Assembly: GCA_015488075.1 (NCBI GenBank)
Contig: WFOM01000252.1
Span: forward strand, 1-15,814
Direction: 5' to 3'
Origin: Helicobacteraceae bacterium
GTDB lineage: Bacteria; Campylobacterota; Campylobacteria; Campylobacterales; Sulfurimonadaceae
DNA length: 15,814 bases
Below the pieces are notes generated by a model. The model searched no databases and had not been told where the DNA came from. It worked only from the letters and a program-made list of their open reading frames with translations. Shown here piece by piece: positions 1 to 7,491 of this stretch; the first letter of the stretch is position 1, and each line of letters begins with the position of its first letter. A program made the position numbers and the translations under genes.

Positions 1-639
1 CTTTTAAGTTACGGCATAGACTGTCTTACAGGCGGAAATCATACATGGGACAAAAAAGAGATCATAGAATATTTTGACACCAAACCGGTTTTAAGACCGC
101 ACAATATGCCCTCACAGGCAGAGGGAAGCGGACTTAAAATTTTTGAAATCTCAGGGGAAAAGCTGGCAGTTTTAAACATTATGGGACATTTTGCCATGCC
201 GATGTGTGACAACCCTTTTACGGTTGCACAAGAAACGGTTGCCAAACTTCATGAAGATGGTATAAAAAACATTTTTATAGACTTTCATTCTGAAGCAACG
301 GCAGAAAAAAGAAGTATGTTTATGCTTCTAAAAGGCAAAGTATGCGGGATTGTCGGAACACATACCCATATAGGAACAGACGATTTGGATATAGAAGATG
401 GAACTATGTATCTAACCGACATAGGGCTTACAGGATGTTATGACAGCATTATAGGCATGGATGCACAAAATGTTTTAAAGCATCAGTTAACCGGTGTCAA
501 ACAACATTATGACATCCCAAAAAAATGTAAAAAAATCATGCAGATGGTTCTCTTTGACATAGAAAAAGAAAAAACAAAACAGGCATTCAAGATAAAAATT
601 TTTGACAATGCAGATGAAACAATTACACAAAAAATTTAA
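1..639 (+). CDS. ymdB: YmdB-family metallophosphoesterase, 5'-truncated by the window edge
   Basis: Calcineurin-like metallophosphoesterase of the TIGR00282/YmdB family, whose studied members hydrolyse 2',3'-cyclic nucleotides in the cytoplasm. The frame is open from base 1 to a TAA stop, so the coding sequence runs in from the left. The ATG at 106 is internal, because conserved sequence lies before it. 212 residues are visible; with a family length near 260-270, about 50 N-terminal residues are missing. Visible motifs are GGNHTWD (residues 11-17 of the fragment), the metal/phosphate-site segment DFHSEATAEK (about 94-103), GTHTHIGTDD (about 119-128) and the typical YLTDIGLTGCYDS block (about 137-149). 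Metal-binding Asn and His residues are present in all visible blocks, so the enzyme looks intact. A promoter follows the stop, so the next gene need not be cotranscribed. The family is secure; the substrate is taken from homologues. Confidence 0.9.
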   Translation, partial: LLSYGIDCLTGGNHTWDKKEIIEYFDTKPVLRPHNMPSQAEGSGLKIFEISGEKLAVLNIMGHFAMPMCDNPFTVAQETVAKLHEDGIKNIFIDFHSEATAEKRSMFMLLKGKVCGIVGTHTHIGTDDLDIEDGTMYLTDIGLTGCYDSIIGMDAQNVLKHQLTGVKQHYDIPKKCKKIMQMVLFDIEKEKTKQAFKIKIFDNADETITQKI

Positions 640-642
640 ATT

Positions 643-651
643 TGATATAAT
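643..651 (+). promoter_or_regulatory. Extended -10 promoter for the Cache protein-hisH-hisA unit
   Basis: TGA followed by TATAAT (-10 at 646-651) lies 26 bases before the ATG at 678. AAGGA at 665-669 serves as ribosome binding site, 8 bases from that ATG. No clear -35 is visible, which is normal for Campylobacterota sigma-70 promoters. Predicted from sequence only. Confidence 0.55.
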
Positions 652-677
652 ACAGCTAAAAAAGAAGGATATATTTT

Positions 678-1592
678 ATGACTGCTTCTGACATAAAAGC
701 TTTTAGTGAAAGTAGAACAAAGGCAAGAGCATATTTTTGCTATCTGTTTTCAAAAAACATTCCGGACAAACTGCCTTCAGTCTCGGTTGATGCCATCATC
801 CCGAAACTTCTAAAAATAAAATCTGAACTTGAACAGTGTGATGGTGTGTATCTACTTGATCATAGAGGTGTCCAGGTTTCTCCGACATACACAAAAGACA
901 AAACCGTTGAAGATGACATAGGCAAGATAAGATCAGACAGAGCATACTACTACAGAGCGGTAAAAGAAAACAGATGCACCATAACAGACCCCTACCCTTC
1001 ACTTATAACCGGTGAACTGACCATAACCGCTTCGCAACCTATACATGATGAAAACGGAGAACTCAGATATGTTGCTTGTATAGATATTCCTATAGATGAA
1101 GCCGTAAAGATAGCCCATCCAAGCAAACTTGACACTATAACAGACAAATTTTTTATGTATTCTTATTCTGCATTTTCGTTTGCACTGAGTGCCATAGCCT
1201 TTTTGCTTTTTGTAAAAGCCATTCAAAGCTTCTTTATGCAGGAGATAACACCAAACCATTTCAAAATAAAAGATATGTTTGAATCTACCATACTTTTAAC
1301 TCTTTCTCTTGCCATATTTGACCTGGTAAAAACCATAATCGAAGAAGAGATTTTAGGCAGACACAAAGAACACAACATATCTGGTCCGCACAAAACCATG
1401 GTGAGATTTTTGGGTTCAATTATCATAGCACTATCCATAGAAGCCCTTATGCTTGTTTTCAAATTTGCCATAACAGACCCTAACAAGCTGGTTTACTCAC
1501 TCTATATTATGATAGGGGTTTCATTGTTACTTATAACACTTGCGGTGTATATAAAATTTACAAAAATAAAAGTGGGTGAGGAAGGAAGTTGA
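678..1592 (+). CDS. PDC/Cache sensor-domain protein with four C-terminal membrane helices
   Basis: 304 residues. Residues about 10-140 resemble a single PDC/Cache sensor fold, with the GVYLLDHRG strand-turn (56-64), a DRAYYYRA segment (87-94), TDPYP (103-107) and a closing strand ending in CIDIP (134-138). Cache domains usually bind small ligands outside the cytoplasm and sit between two membrane helices. Here there is no signal peptide or helix before the domain. Four hydrophobic segments follow it (about 160-182, 204-222, 244-265, 272-293). No kinase, GGDEF, EAL or methyl-accepting output domain is present. Arg88, Tyr90, Tyr91, Tyr106 and Asp136 fall close to the spacing of the amino-acid-binding motif of dCache_1 domains, with Tyr in place of the usual Trp. 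The start has a good AAGGA site. Its stop overlaps the hisH start by four bases, so the two are probably translationally coupled. The function is unknown. Confidence 0.75.
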   Translation: MTASDIKAFSESRTKARAYFCYLFSKNIPDKLPSVSVDAIIPKLLKIKSELEQCDGVYLLDHRGVQVSPTYTKDKTVEDDIGKIRSDRAYYYRAVKENRCTITDPYPSLITGELTITASQPIHDENGELRYVACIDIPIDEAVKIAHPSKLDTITDKFFMYSYSAFSFALSAIAFLLFVKAIQSFFMQEITPNHFKIKDMFESTILLTLSLAIFDLVKTIIEEEILGRHKEHNISGPHKTMVRFLGSIIIALSIEALMLVFKFAITDPNKLVYSLYIMIGVSLLLITLAVYIKFTKIKVGEEGS

Positions 1593-2203
1593 AGATAGGC
1601 ATAGTTAACTACAATATGGGAAACCTTGCAAGTGTTCAAAACGGCTTTAAAAAGATAGGTATAGATGCGACCATAGAAAGCGATGCACAAAAGCTCAAAA
1701 ACTATGACAAACTTATACTCCCTGGTGTGGGAGCATTTGGAGATGCCATAGAACACCTAAAACAGTTTGACCTCATAGAAGCACTTGAAGAGTTTAAAAA
1801 AAGCGGCAGATATATGCTTGGTATATGTCTTGGTATGCAGCTACTGATGGAAAAAAGTTATGAGTTTGGAGAGAACAAAGGTCTTGGTTTTATAAAAGGA
1901 GAAGTTATCCCTTTTGATACAAACAAATTTGACAAACCGTTAAAAGTTCCGCATATGGGATGGAACAGAGTTTTTACAAAAGAGCATCCGCTCTTTGATG
2001 GGCTTGATGATATGCATTATCTATATTTTGTTCACTCATATCATGTAAAACTTCAAAACAAAGACAACGAGATAGGAAGCACAGTTTACGGTTACGGCTT
2101 CAGCAGTGCCATAGCACATGAGAATGTTCTTGGAATACAGCCACATCCTGAAAAAAGCCACAACAACGGGCTTAAAATCTTAGAAAATTTTTCAAAACTG
2201 TAA
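1589..2203 (+). CDS. hisH: Imidazole glycerol phosphate synthase, glutaminase subunit HisH
   Basis: Class I glutamine amidotransferase, 204 residues, usual family length. It releases ammonia from glutamine for HisF, which forms imidazole glycerol phosphate and AICAR in histidine biosynthesis. The catalytic triad is visible: Cys80 in GICLGMQLL, and His186 and Glu188 in [13 protein letters not shown]. Other HisH hallmarks are the oxyanion-region GVGAFGDA (46-53), PHMGWN (121-126) and YFVHSYHV (146-153). The start is TTG at 1589. The first ATG (1616) would remove the conserved first strand KIGIVNYN, and AGGAAG lies about 5 bases before the TTG. It overlaps the preceding Cache gene by four bases, and hisA starts 8 bases after its stop. 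The partner hisF is not in the window. Confidence 0.96.
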   Translation: MKIGIVNYNMGNLASVQNGFKKIGIDATIESDAQKLKNYDKLILPGVGAFGDAIEHLKQFDLIEALEEFKKSGRYMLGICLGMQLLMEKSYEFGENKGLGFIKGEVIPFDTNKFDKPLKVPHMGWNRVFTKEHPLFDGLDDMHYLYFVHSYHVKLQNKDNEIGSTVYGYGFSSAIAHENVLGIQPHPEKSHNNGLKILENFSKL

Positions 2204-2211
2204 GGAATTTC

Positions 2212-2922
2212 ATGACTATATATCCGGCAATAGACTTAAAAGACGGCAAAGCGGTAAGACTTACAAAAGGGATTATGGAGAGTGCCAAAGTTTACTCAAA
2301 CGAACCGTATGAACTGGTAAAAAAGTTTGAAGAGATGGGTGCATCATGGGTTCATCTTGTTGATCTTAACGGTGCTTTTGCAGGTGAGCCTAAAAACCTT
2401 GAACAGATTAAAAAGATAAGAGAAAACTCATCCGTCAAACTTCAGCTTGGCGGCGGTATAAGAGATGAAGAAACTATAAAAAAGATGTTGGATATAGGCA
2501 TCAACAGAGTTATACTCGGCTCTATTGCCCTTAAAAATCCGGACTTTGTAAAATCTATGGCAAAAAAATACCCGGTAGCGGTGGGCATAGATGCAGTTGA
2601 CGGGTATGTTGCCGTTGAAGGATGGGCAGATGTAAGCAGTATGAAAGCCACTGACCTTGCAAAAGAGTTTGCCGATGCAGGTGTTGAAGCGATCATATGC
2701 ACAGATGTTTCAAGAGACGGAACACTCTCGGGTGTAAATGTGGATTTTACCCTCTCTATAAAAAAAGCTTCAAATATACCCACAATTGCAAGCGGAGGGG
2801 TAAAAGATGAAGAAGATGTAAAGAAACTTCTCAAAACGGGCGATATAGACGGTGTGATAATAGGCAAAGCTTTTTATGAAGGCAGACTTGATTTGGCTGA
2901 AATGTTTAAACTTGTTAACTAA
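2212..2922 (+). CDS. hisA: ProFAR isomerase HisA (phosphoribosylformimino-AICAR-P isomerase)
   Basis: TIM-barrel isomerase, 236 residues, full length. It converts ProFAR to PRFAR, the substrate of HisHF, in histidine biosynthesis. The start [15 protein letters not shown] has catalytic Asp8. Asp127 in VGIDAVDG and Thr164 in [10 protein letters not shown] match the known HisA residues in number as well as context. The two phosphate-binding halves are [11 protein letters not shown] (79-89) and the [11 protein letters not shown] block near the C-terminus. The ribosome binding site AAGGA (2202-2206) overlaps the hisH stop, so hisH and hisA are cotranscribed. There is no sign of the PriA-type bifunctional enzyme, which is restricted to actinobacteria. 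A 67-base spacer with a promoter follows, so this unit ends here. Confidence 0.96.
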   Translation: MTIYPAIDLKDGKAVRLTKGIMESAKVYSNEPYELVKKFEEMGASWVHLVDLNGAFAGEPKNLEQIKKIRENSSVKLQLGGGIRDEETIKKMLDIGINRVILGSIALKNPDFVKSMAKKYPVAVGIDAVDGYVAVEGWADVSSMKATDLAKEFADAGVEAIICTDVSRDGTLSGVNVDFTLSIKKASNIPTIASGGVKDEEDVKKLLKTGDIDGVIIGKAFYEGRLDLAEMFKLVN

Positions 2923-2937
2923 ATTTATAGAAATTCA

Positions 2938-2951
2938 ATCAAAATTTTGAT
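2938..2951. repeat. Perfect 14-bp palindrome beside the cheY -10 box
   Basis: ATCAAAATTTTGAT is its own reverse complement, with 7-base arms and no spacer. It overlaps the TG element and the first base of the proposed cheY -10 box, so it is well placed to act as an operator. AT-rich spacers do produce palindromes by chance, so the role is uncertain. Confidence 0.45.
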
Positions 2952-2956
2952 ATTAT
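2948..2956 (+). promoter_or_regulatory. Extended -10 promoter for the cheY-prmA-ftsH-psd-pssA unit
   Basis: TGA followed by TATTAT (-10 at 2951-2956) lies 34 bases before the TTG start of cheY. AAGGAT at 2979-2984 supplies the ribosome binding site. This is the only spacer before the block of overlapping genes ending at 7491. No -35 is recognisable. TATATT at 2970-2975 is an alternative but sits too close to the ribosome binding site. Confidence 0.5.
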
Positions 2957-2989
2957 TAGAAAAATATTGTATATTTAAAAGGATATGCT

Positions 2990-3364
2990 TTGAAAATACT
3001 TGTAGTAGATGACAGCTCAACAATGAGAAGAATTATAAAAAACACCCTTGCAAGACTTGGACACAAAGATGTTTTAGAGGGTGAAAACGGTATTGAGGGA
3101 TGGAATCAGCTAGACCAAAACGAAGATGTTGATGTATTGATAACAGACTGGAACATGCCTGAGATGAACGGGCTTGAACTGGTTAAAAAAGTCCGAGCAG
3201 ACAGCAGATTTGAAGACCTGCCTATTATAATGGTAACAACAGAAGGTGGAAAAGCAGAGGTTATAACCGCTCTTAAAGCAGGAGTAAACAACTATATAGT
3301 AAAACCTTTCACTCCGCAGGTTCTAAAAGAAAAACTGCAAGCAGTTATCGGTGAAGCGGAGTAG
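2990..3364 (+). CDS. cheY: Chemotaxis response regulator CheY
   Basis: Single receiver domain, 124 residues, with no output domain. When phosphorylated by CheA it binds the flagellar switch and alters motor rotation. Visible features are the acidic pocket Asp7-Asp8, the phospho-acceptor Asp53 in ITDWNMPEMNG, Thr83-Thr84 in IIMVTTEGG, Tyr102 and Lys105 in NYIVKPFTP. These correspond to D57, T87, Y106 and K109 of E. coli CheY at a constant offset. The start is TTG at 2990, five bases after AAGGAT. The nearby ATG at 2985 is out of frame and hits a stop immediately. Its stop directly precedes the prmA ATG. The cheY-prmA-ftsH order recurs in Helicobacter and Campylobacter, as I recall, and supports this call over a generic response regulator. 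Confidence 0.94.
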   Translation: MKILVVDDSSTMRRIIKNTLARLGHKDVLEGENGIEGWNQLDQNEDVDVLITDWNMPEMNGLELVKKVRADSRFEDLPIIMVTTEGGKAEVITALKAGVNNYIVKPFTPQVLKEKLQAVIGEAE

Positions 3365-4204
3365 ATGCAAGATTATTATTTTGAGCTTTATCTAAAAGTA
3401 AACAGCTACAGAGATTTGTTTGTAAATTTTTTAAACGATACTGTTGATGTAGGATACGAAGAAACAGATGACGGTTTCATTATAAGAAGTGAAGATAATC
3501 TTGAAACTATAAAATGGGGTATAGAGCAGTTTGCAGAAGCCCTCTCAAAAGCAACATCAACACAGATTGATATCGACATTACAATAGAAAAAAAAGAAAA
3601 CAAAGACTGGATTTTAGAATACCAAAAAAATATAAAGCCGATAATAGCCGGCGAATTTTATATACACCCCGAATGGGAAAATGACAAAGAAGGTTACACC
3701 AACATAACCATAAACCCTTCTTTGGCATTTGGAACAGGAGAACATCCTACAACCTATGCATGTCTGGAGGCCGTTTCCAAATATGTAAACAAAAACAAAA
3801 AAGTTCTTGATGTGGGATGCGGAAGCGGGATACTTTCAATAGCTTCTGCAAAAAAAGGTGCTGTTACAGATGCATGTGATACAGACGATGAGAGCATAAA
3901 AAATACAAAAGAAAACCTGGAACTAAATTCCGTAACACTAAACAACCTCTGGAAAGGCTCTGTAAACCAGACAAAAAACAGGTATGATGTTGTTATAGCA
4001 AATATAGTTGCAGATGTTTTGGTGTTTTTGGCAAATGATTTGAAAAAAGCTTTAAATGATGATGCTGTTTTAATCCTTTCAGGGATTCTTGACAAATACA
4101 AAGATAAAGTTTTGTCAAAGTATCATGATTTGAATCTTTTGGAGATTATACAAAAAGATGAATGGATAACACTAATACTAAAAAAACAACAAGGTGAGCA
4201 ATGA
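3365..4204 (+). CDS. prmA: Ribosomal protein L11 methyltransferase PrmA
   Basis: Class I SAM-dependent methyltransferase, 279 residues, that methylates ribosomal protein L11. The N-terminal substrate-recognition part spans about 1-90. The PrmA signature [14 protein letters not shown] (117-130) follows. SAM motif I is [14 protein letters not shown] (147-160), the acidic post-I region is CDTDDESI (171-178) and the motif IV-like segment is VIANIVAD (210-217). All key elements are present. The ATG follows the cheY TAG with no gap, and the nearest Shine-Dalgarno-like sequence (GGAG) lies inside cheY, so translation is probably coupled. Its TGA overlaps the ftsH ATG as ATGA. Confidence 0.95.
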   Translation: MQDYYFELYLKVNSYRDLFVNFLNDTVDVGYEETDDGFIIRSEDNLETIKWGIEQFAEALSKATSTQIDIDITIEKKENKDWILEYQKNIKPIIAGEFYIHPEWENDKEGYTNITINPSLAFGTGEHPTTYACLEAVSKYVNKNKKVLDVGCGSGILSIASAKKGAVTDACDTDDESIKNTKENLELNSVTLNNLWKGSVNQTKNRYDVVIANIVADVLVFLANDLKKALNDDAVLILSGILDKYKDKVLSKYHDLNLLEIIQKDEWITLILKKQQGEQ

Positions 4205-6192
4205 ACAATAATCAAAACAATCCAAACAACAACCAAAAGCCAAACGGAGGAAATTTTTTCAATGACAATCCTCTTTTAACTTTTGTTTTGTTTTCAATTA
4301 TAATCATAGTTATTTTCAAATCGATTATAGGTGAAACCACTTCACAGGTTGACGGAAGCAGGTTTTCTGCATCTGTAAAAACAAGACATATAAGCTACTC
4401 GGAACTAAAATCACTCGTAAAAGAAAAAGATGTATCAAAAGTTGAGATAGGACAAAACTATATAAAAGCATTATCAAGTGACGGAAAAACTGTTTATCTA
4501 ACAAGAGTTGTGCCGGGTGACAGTGAACTTATAAAAGAACTGGACAAAAACCATATAGAGTATGCGGGATTTAGTGAAACAAACTGGTTTACAGAGATGT
4601 TTGGATGGCTTTTCCCGTTTTTAATCATCATGGGACTTTGGATGCTTTTTGCAAACAGGATGCAAAAAAGTATGGGCGGAGGACTGCTTGGGATTGGAAA
4701 CTCAAAAAAGATGATAAACTCCGAAAAGCCAAAAACAAAATTTGACGATGTAGCGGGTGTAGAAGAGGCAAAAGAGGAAGTTCAGGAGATAGTTGACTTT
4801 TTAAAATATCCCGCCAGATACGTTGAACTGGGTGCTAAAATCCCAAAAGGTGTGCTTTTGGTAGGACCTCCTGGAACAGGTAAAACACTTCTTGCAAAAG
4901 CGGTTGCAGGTGAAGCTGACGTGCCGTTTTTTTCAGTTTCCGGTTCAAGTTTTATAGAGATGTTTGTAGGTGTGGGAGCTGCTAGAGTAAGAGACCTGTT
5001 TGAACAGGCAAAAAAAGATGCTCCCGCAATTATCTTTATAGATGAGATAGATGCCATAGGTAAAAGCAGAGCTGCAGGTGCCATGATGGGTGGAAACGAC
5101 GAAAGAGAACAAACTCTAAACCAGCTTCTGGCAGAGATGGACGGATTTGGAACAGATACACCTGTTATAGTTTTGGCAGCTACAAACAGACCGGAGATTT
5201 TAGACCCTGCACTGCTTAGACCGGGAAGATTTGACAGGCAGGTTTTGGTTGACAAACCTGACTTTGAAGGAAGGGTAAAGATACTAAAAGTGCATGCCAA
5301 AAATGTCAAAATGGATGATGATGTTGACCTAAAAGAGATAGCAAGACTTACAGCAGGACTTGCAGGTGCAGACCTTGCAAACATTATAAACGAAGCAGCC
5401 CTTCTTGCAGGTAGAAAAAACCAAAAAGCGGTAAAACAGCAGGATTTGTATGAGTCTGTTGAGAGAGCCATAGCGGGACTTGCGAAAAAATCAAGAAGAA
5501 TAAACACAAAAGAAAAAAGGATAGTGGCCTACCATGAGAGCGGCCATGCACTTATAGCAGAAACCACAAAAGGTGCAAAAAAAGTCTCAAAAGTAAGTAT
5601 AGTCCCAAGAGGCCTGGCAGCACTTGGATATACACTTAACAAACCTGAAGAAGACAAGTTTATGATGCAAAAGCACGAACTTCTTGCAGAAGTGGACACA
5701 CTTCTTGGAGGAAGAGCCGCCGAAGAGATTTTCATAGGTGAAATCTCAACCGGTGCCGGAAATGATTTGGAAAGAGCCACAGACATCATAAAATCTATGG
5801 TAGAAGTTTACGGTATGAGTGAAGTAGCAGGTTTAATGGTGCTTGAAAAACCAAGAAACTCATTCTTAGGCGGTGGAGGTGCTTCACAAAGAGAATACAG
5901 TGAAAAAACAGCAGAAGCACTTGATGAGTATGTAAAAAACACTCTTGATGAGCATTATAAAAAAGTAAAAGAAAGACTTCAAGAATATAGCGGTGCTATA
6001 GAAAACATGGTAAAACTTTTATATGAAAAAGAAAACATAACAGGTGAAGAGGTAAGAGAAATCATTAAAAAATATGAAGAGGAAAACAACCTCGAATCAA
6101 AACTCGATGATGAAAAAGACAACTTGCAGGAAGAATTAAAAATAGATGCAAGCATGAGCAGTGACAAGGAATCTAAAAAGGATGAAGAATAA
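4201..6192 (+). CDS. ftsH: ATP-dependent zinc metalloprotease FtsH
   Basis: Membrane-anchored AAA+ protease, 663 residues, that forms hexamers and degrades damaged membrane proteins and selected regulators. Membrane segments lie at about 24-43 and 132-152, with a periplasmic domain between them. In the AAA module are Walker A GPPGTGKT (222-229), pore loop MFVGVG (254-259), Walker B FIDEID (279-284) and the second region of homology with arginine fingers in LRPGRFDRQ (339-347). The zinc motif HESGH is at 445-449, with the third ligand Asp522 in GNDLERAT. The first 22 residues are rich in Asn, which is unusual, and the last 45 are highly charged. AAGGTGA lies just before the start. It overlaps prmA by four bases and the next gene by eleven. 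Confidence 0.97.
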   Translation: MNNNQNNPNNNQKPNGGNFFNDNPLLTFVLFSIIIIVIFKSIIGETTSQVDGSRFSASVKTRHISYSELKSLVKEKDVSKVEIGQNYIKALSSDGKTVYLTRVVPGDSELIKELDKNHIEYAGFSETNWFTEMFGWLFPFLIIMGLWMLFANRMQKSMGGGLLGIGNSKKMINSEKPKTKFDDVAGVEEAKEEVQEIVDFLKYPARYVELGAKIPKGVLLVGPPGTGKTLLAKAVAGEADVPFFSVSGSSFIEMFVGVGAARVRDLFEQAKKDAPAIIFIDEIDAIGKSRAAGAMMGGNDEREQTLNQLLAEMDGFGTDTPVIVLAATNRPEILDPALLRPGRFDRQVLVDKPDFEGRVKILKVHAKNVKMDDDVDLKEIARLTAGLAGADLANIINEAALLAGRKNQKAVKQQDLYESVERAIAGLAKKSRRINTKEKRIVAYHESGHALIAETTKGAKKVSKVSIVPRGLAALGYTLNKPEEDKFMMQKHELLAEVDTLLGGRAAEEIFIGEISTGAGNDLERATDIIKSMVEVYGMSEVAGLMVLEKPRNSFLGGGGASQREYSEKTAEALDEYVKNTLDEHYKKVKERLQEYSGAIENMVKLLYEKENITGEEVREIIKKYEEENNLESKLDDEKDNLQEELKIDASMSSDKESKKDEE

Positions 6193-6787
6193 TTTTTTAA
6201 TCAAAAGATTTGGATACCCTTATATAGGGTATTCGTTTTTGGCTTTTGTTTTATTTGATATATTTGATTTTGAAATATTTGCTACTATCTCATTTATAGC
6301 TACGGTGTTTTTTATATTTATCTTCAGAGATACAAAACAGATAGAAATAAACATATCAAAAAGCGGTCTTGTCTCTCCGGTAAGCGGAACCATTACACAT
6401 CTGGATGAAAATGAAGATGGTTTTTGCATAGGTATAGAATCTACCGTCCTTGACAAAGCAGACCTCAGATTTCCGTGCAGTTATGATGAGAAGTATTTGC
6501 AACATACAAAAGGAACAAGACTTCAAAAAGAATCAAAACTTTTTAAAAAACTAAACGAAAAACTTGAAGTTGTTCTAAATGTTGACAACCGCACTATAAA
6601 ACTCTTGCATACGGTAAAAAATTCACCTGTTGGTATATTTTTAACTGATGATGAAAAACAGTATGGATTTATGGTAAACGGTATAACAAACATATATGTT
6701 CCAAAAGATTTCAGATACAACAACCTCTACACAGGCAAAAAACTAAAAACCGGCGAAACGATTCTCGGATACTTTACAAACAAATGA
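6182..6787 (+). CDS. Phosphatidylserine decarboxylase-like membrane protein, probably non-catalytic
   Basis: 201 residues. The N-terminal half resembles short-form phosphatidylserine decarboxylases: GYP (11-13), a hydrophobic hairpin (about 15-47), FIFRD (46-50, compare FFRDP) and LVSPVSGTI (63-71, compare the SPADG motif). Active Psd cleaves itself at a Gly-Ser pair to make its pyruvoyl group, just before a strand ending in Y-(L/V)-P. Here the matching stretch is [11 protein letters not shown], with Asn166-Gly167 in place of Gly-Ser. The usual histidine before the conserved R-x-P also appears to be replaced (KADLRFP, 92-98). It is therefore probably inactive, though it sits next to pssA. The ATG at 6182 is chosen over an in-frame GTG at 6161 because AAGGA at 6166-6170 precedes it. 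Its stop overlaps the pssA start as ATGA. It occupies the position of the poorly characterised gene between ftsH and pssA in Helicobacter and Campylobacter. Confidence 0.65.
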   Translation: MKNNFLIKRFGYPYIGYSFLAFVLFDIFDFEIFATISFIATVFFIFIFRDTKQIEINISKSGLVSPVSGTITHLDENEDGFCIGIESTVLDKADLRFPCSYDEKYLQHTKGTRLQKESKLFKKLNEKLEVVLNVDNRTIKLLHTVKNSPVGIFLTDDEKQYGFMVNGITNIYVPKDFRYNNLYTGKKLKTGETILGYFTNK

Positions 6788-7491
6788 AAAAAAACAAAAA
6801 AAGCATAGCATACATCTTTCCAAACCTTTTGACATCCGCTTCTGTTTTTAGCGGAGTATACAGCATCATAAACTCTATAAACCACGAATATAAAACAGCT
6901 GCATGGCTTATATTTATAGCACTCATTTTTGACGGACTTGACGGCAGAGTGGCAAGACTTACAAACAGCTGTTCAAGATTCGGTCTTGAGTATGATTCGC
7001 TGGCAGATATAGTCTCTTTCGGTATGGCACCTGCTGTTTTGCTTTATCAGTTTGCGGCACATGACTACGGAAGAGTCGGTATAGTTGCAACAGCTTTATA
7101 TGTTATCTTCGGGGCCATAAGACTTGCCAGATTTAACATAACAAGCCAGGATATAGAGCCGTCTGTTTTTATAGGTGTTCCCATACCCACAGCTGCTGTT
7201 TTTGTATCACTTCTGACACTTTTTTTTCAAAAATACAACTTTGACAACAGCGGTATAGTTTTGATCTCTGCTTCTATTGTGGTAGCACTGTTAATGGTAA
7301 GCAACATAAGATACCCCAGCTTTAAAAAACTTGACACCCAAAAACAATACAATAGAAAGATACTCATATATATAACAATGATGTTTTTGACCATATTTAT
7401 ATGGCCGATTGAGGGTATAGTGCTACTCTTTAGTGTATATATTTTTTACGGTCCCGTAAGAACCGTATACAATCTACTTAGAAAAAGGTAG
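6784..7491 (+). CDS. pssA: CDP-diacylglycerol-serine O-phosphatidyltransferase
   Basis: Integral membrane CDP-alcohol phosphatidyltransferase, 235 residues. It transfers the phosphatidyl group from CDP-diacylglycerol to L-serine, the first step towards phosphatidylethanolamine. The complete family motif is present: Asp50, Asp53-Gly54, Ala57-Arg58, Gly67, Asp71 and Asp75, within FDGLDGRVARLT and FGLEYDSLAD. The early phrase IFPNLLTSASVFSG is typical of type II (Bacillus-like) PssA rather than the unrelated E. coli enzyme. About six to eight hydrophobic segments follow. There is no Shine-Dalgarno before the ATG, which overlaps the TGA of the Psd-like gene, so translation probably depends on coupling. 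Its last 18 bases overlap the 3' end of the convergent pflB-like gene. Confidence 0.94.
   Translation: MKKNKKSIAYIFPNLLTSASVFSGVYSIINSINHEYKTAAWLIFIALIFDGLDGRVARLTNSCSRFGLEYDSLADIVSFGMAPAVLLYQFAAHDYGRVGIVATALYVIFGAIRLARFNITSQDIEPSVFIGVPIPTAAVFVSLLTLFFQKYNFDNSGIVLISASIVVALLMVSNIRYPSFKKLDTQKQYNRKILIYITMMFLTIFIWPIEGIVLLFSVYIFYGPVRTVYNLLRKR

Noticed and set aside
106..639. Treating the ATG at 106 as the start of the first gene
   Set aside because: The frame is open to base 1 and encodes the conserved GGNHTWD metal-site motif, so the gene is cut by the window edge and the ATG is internal.
2442..2867. Open frame on the - strand within hisA
   Set aside because: It is opposite a complete, well-supported hisA, with no promoter, ribosome binding site or recognisable protein features.
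4782..5507. Long open frame on the - strand within ftsH (241 codons)
   Set aside because: It lies wholly opposite an unmistakable ftsH. Its Ser-, Ala- and Pro-rich translation has no motif, as expected from a complementary-strand shadow.
6161..6181. GTG start of the Psd-like gene inside ftsH
   Set aside because: The extra seven residues (MTRNLKR) match nothing in the family, and the ATG at 6182 has an AAGGA site at a usable distance.
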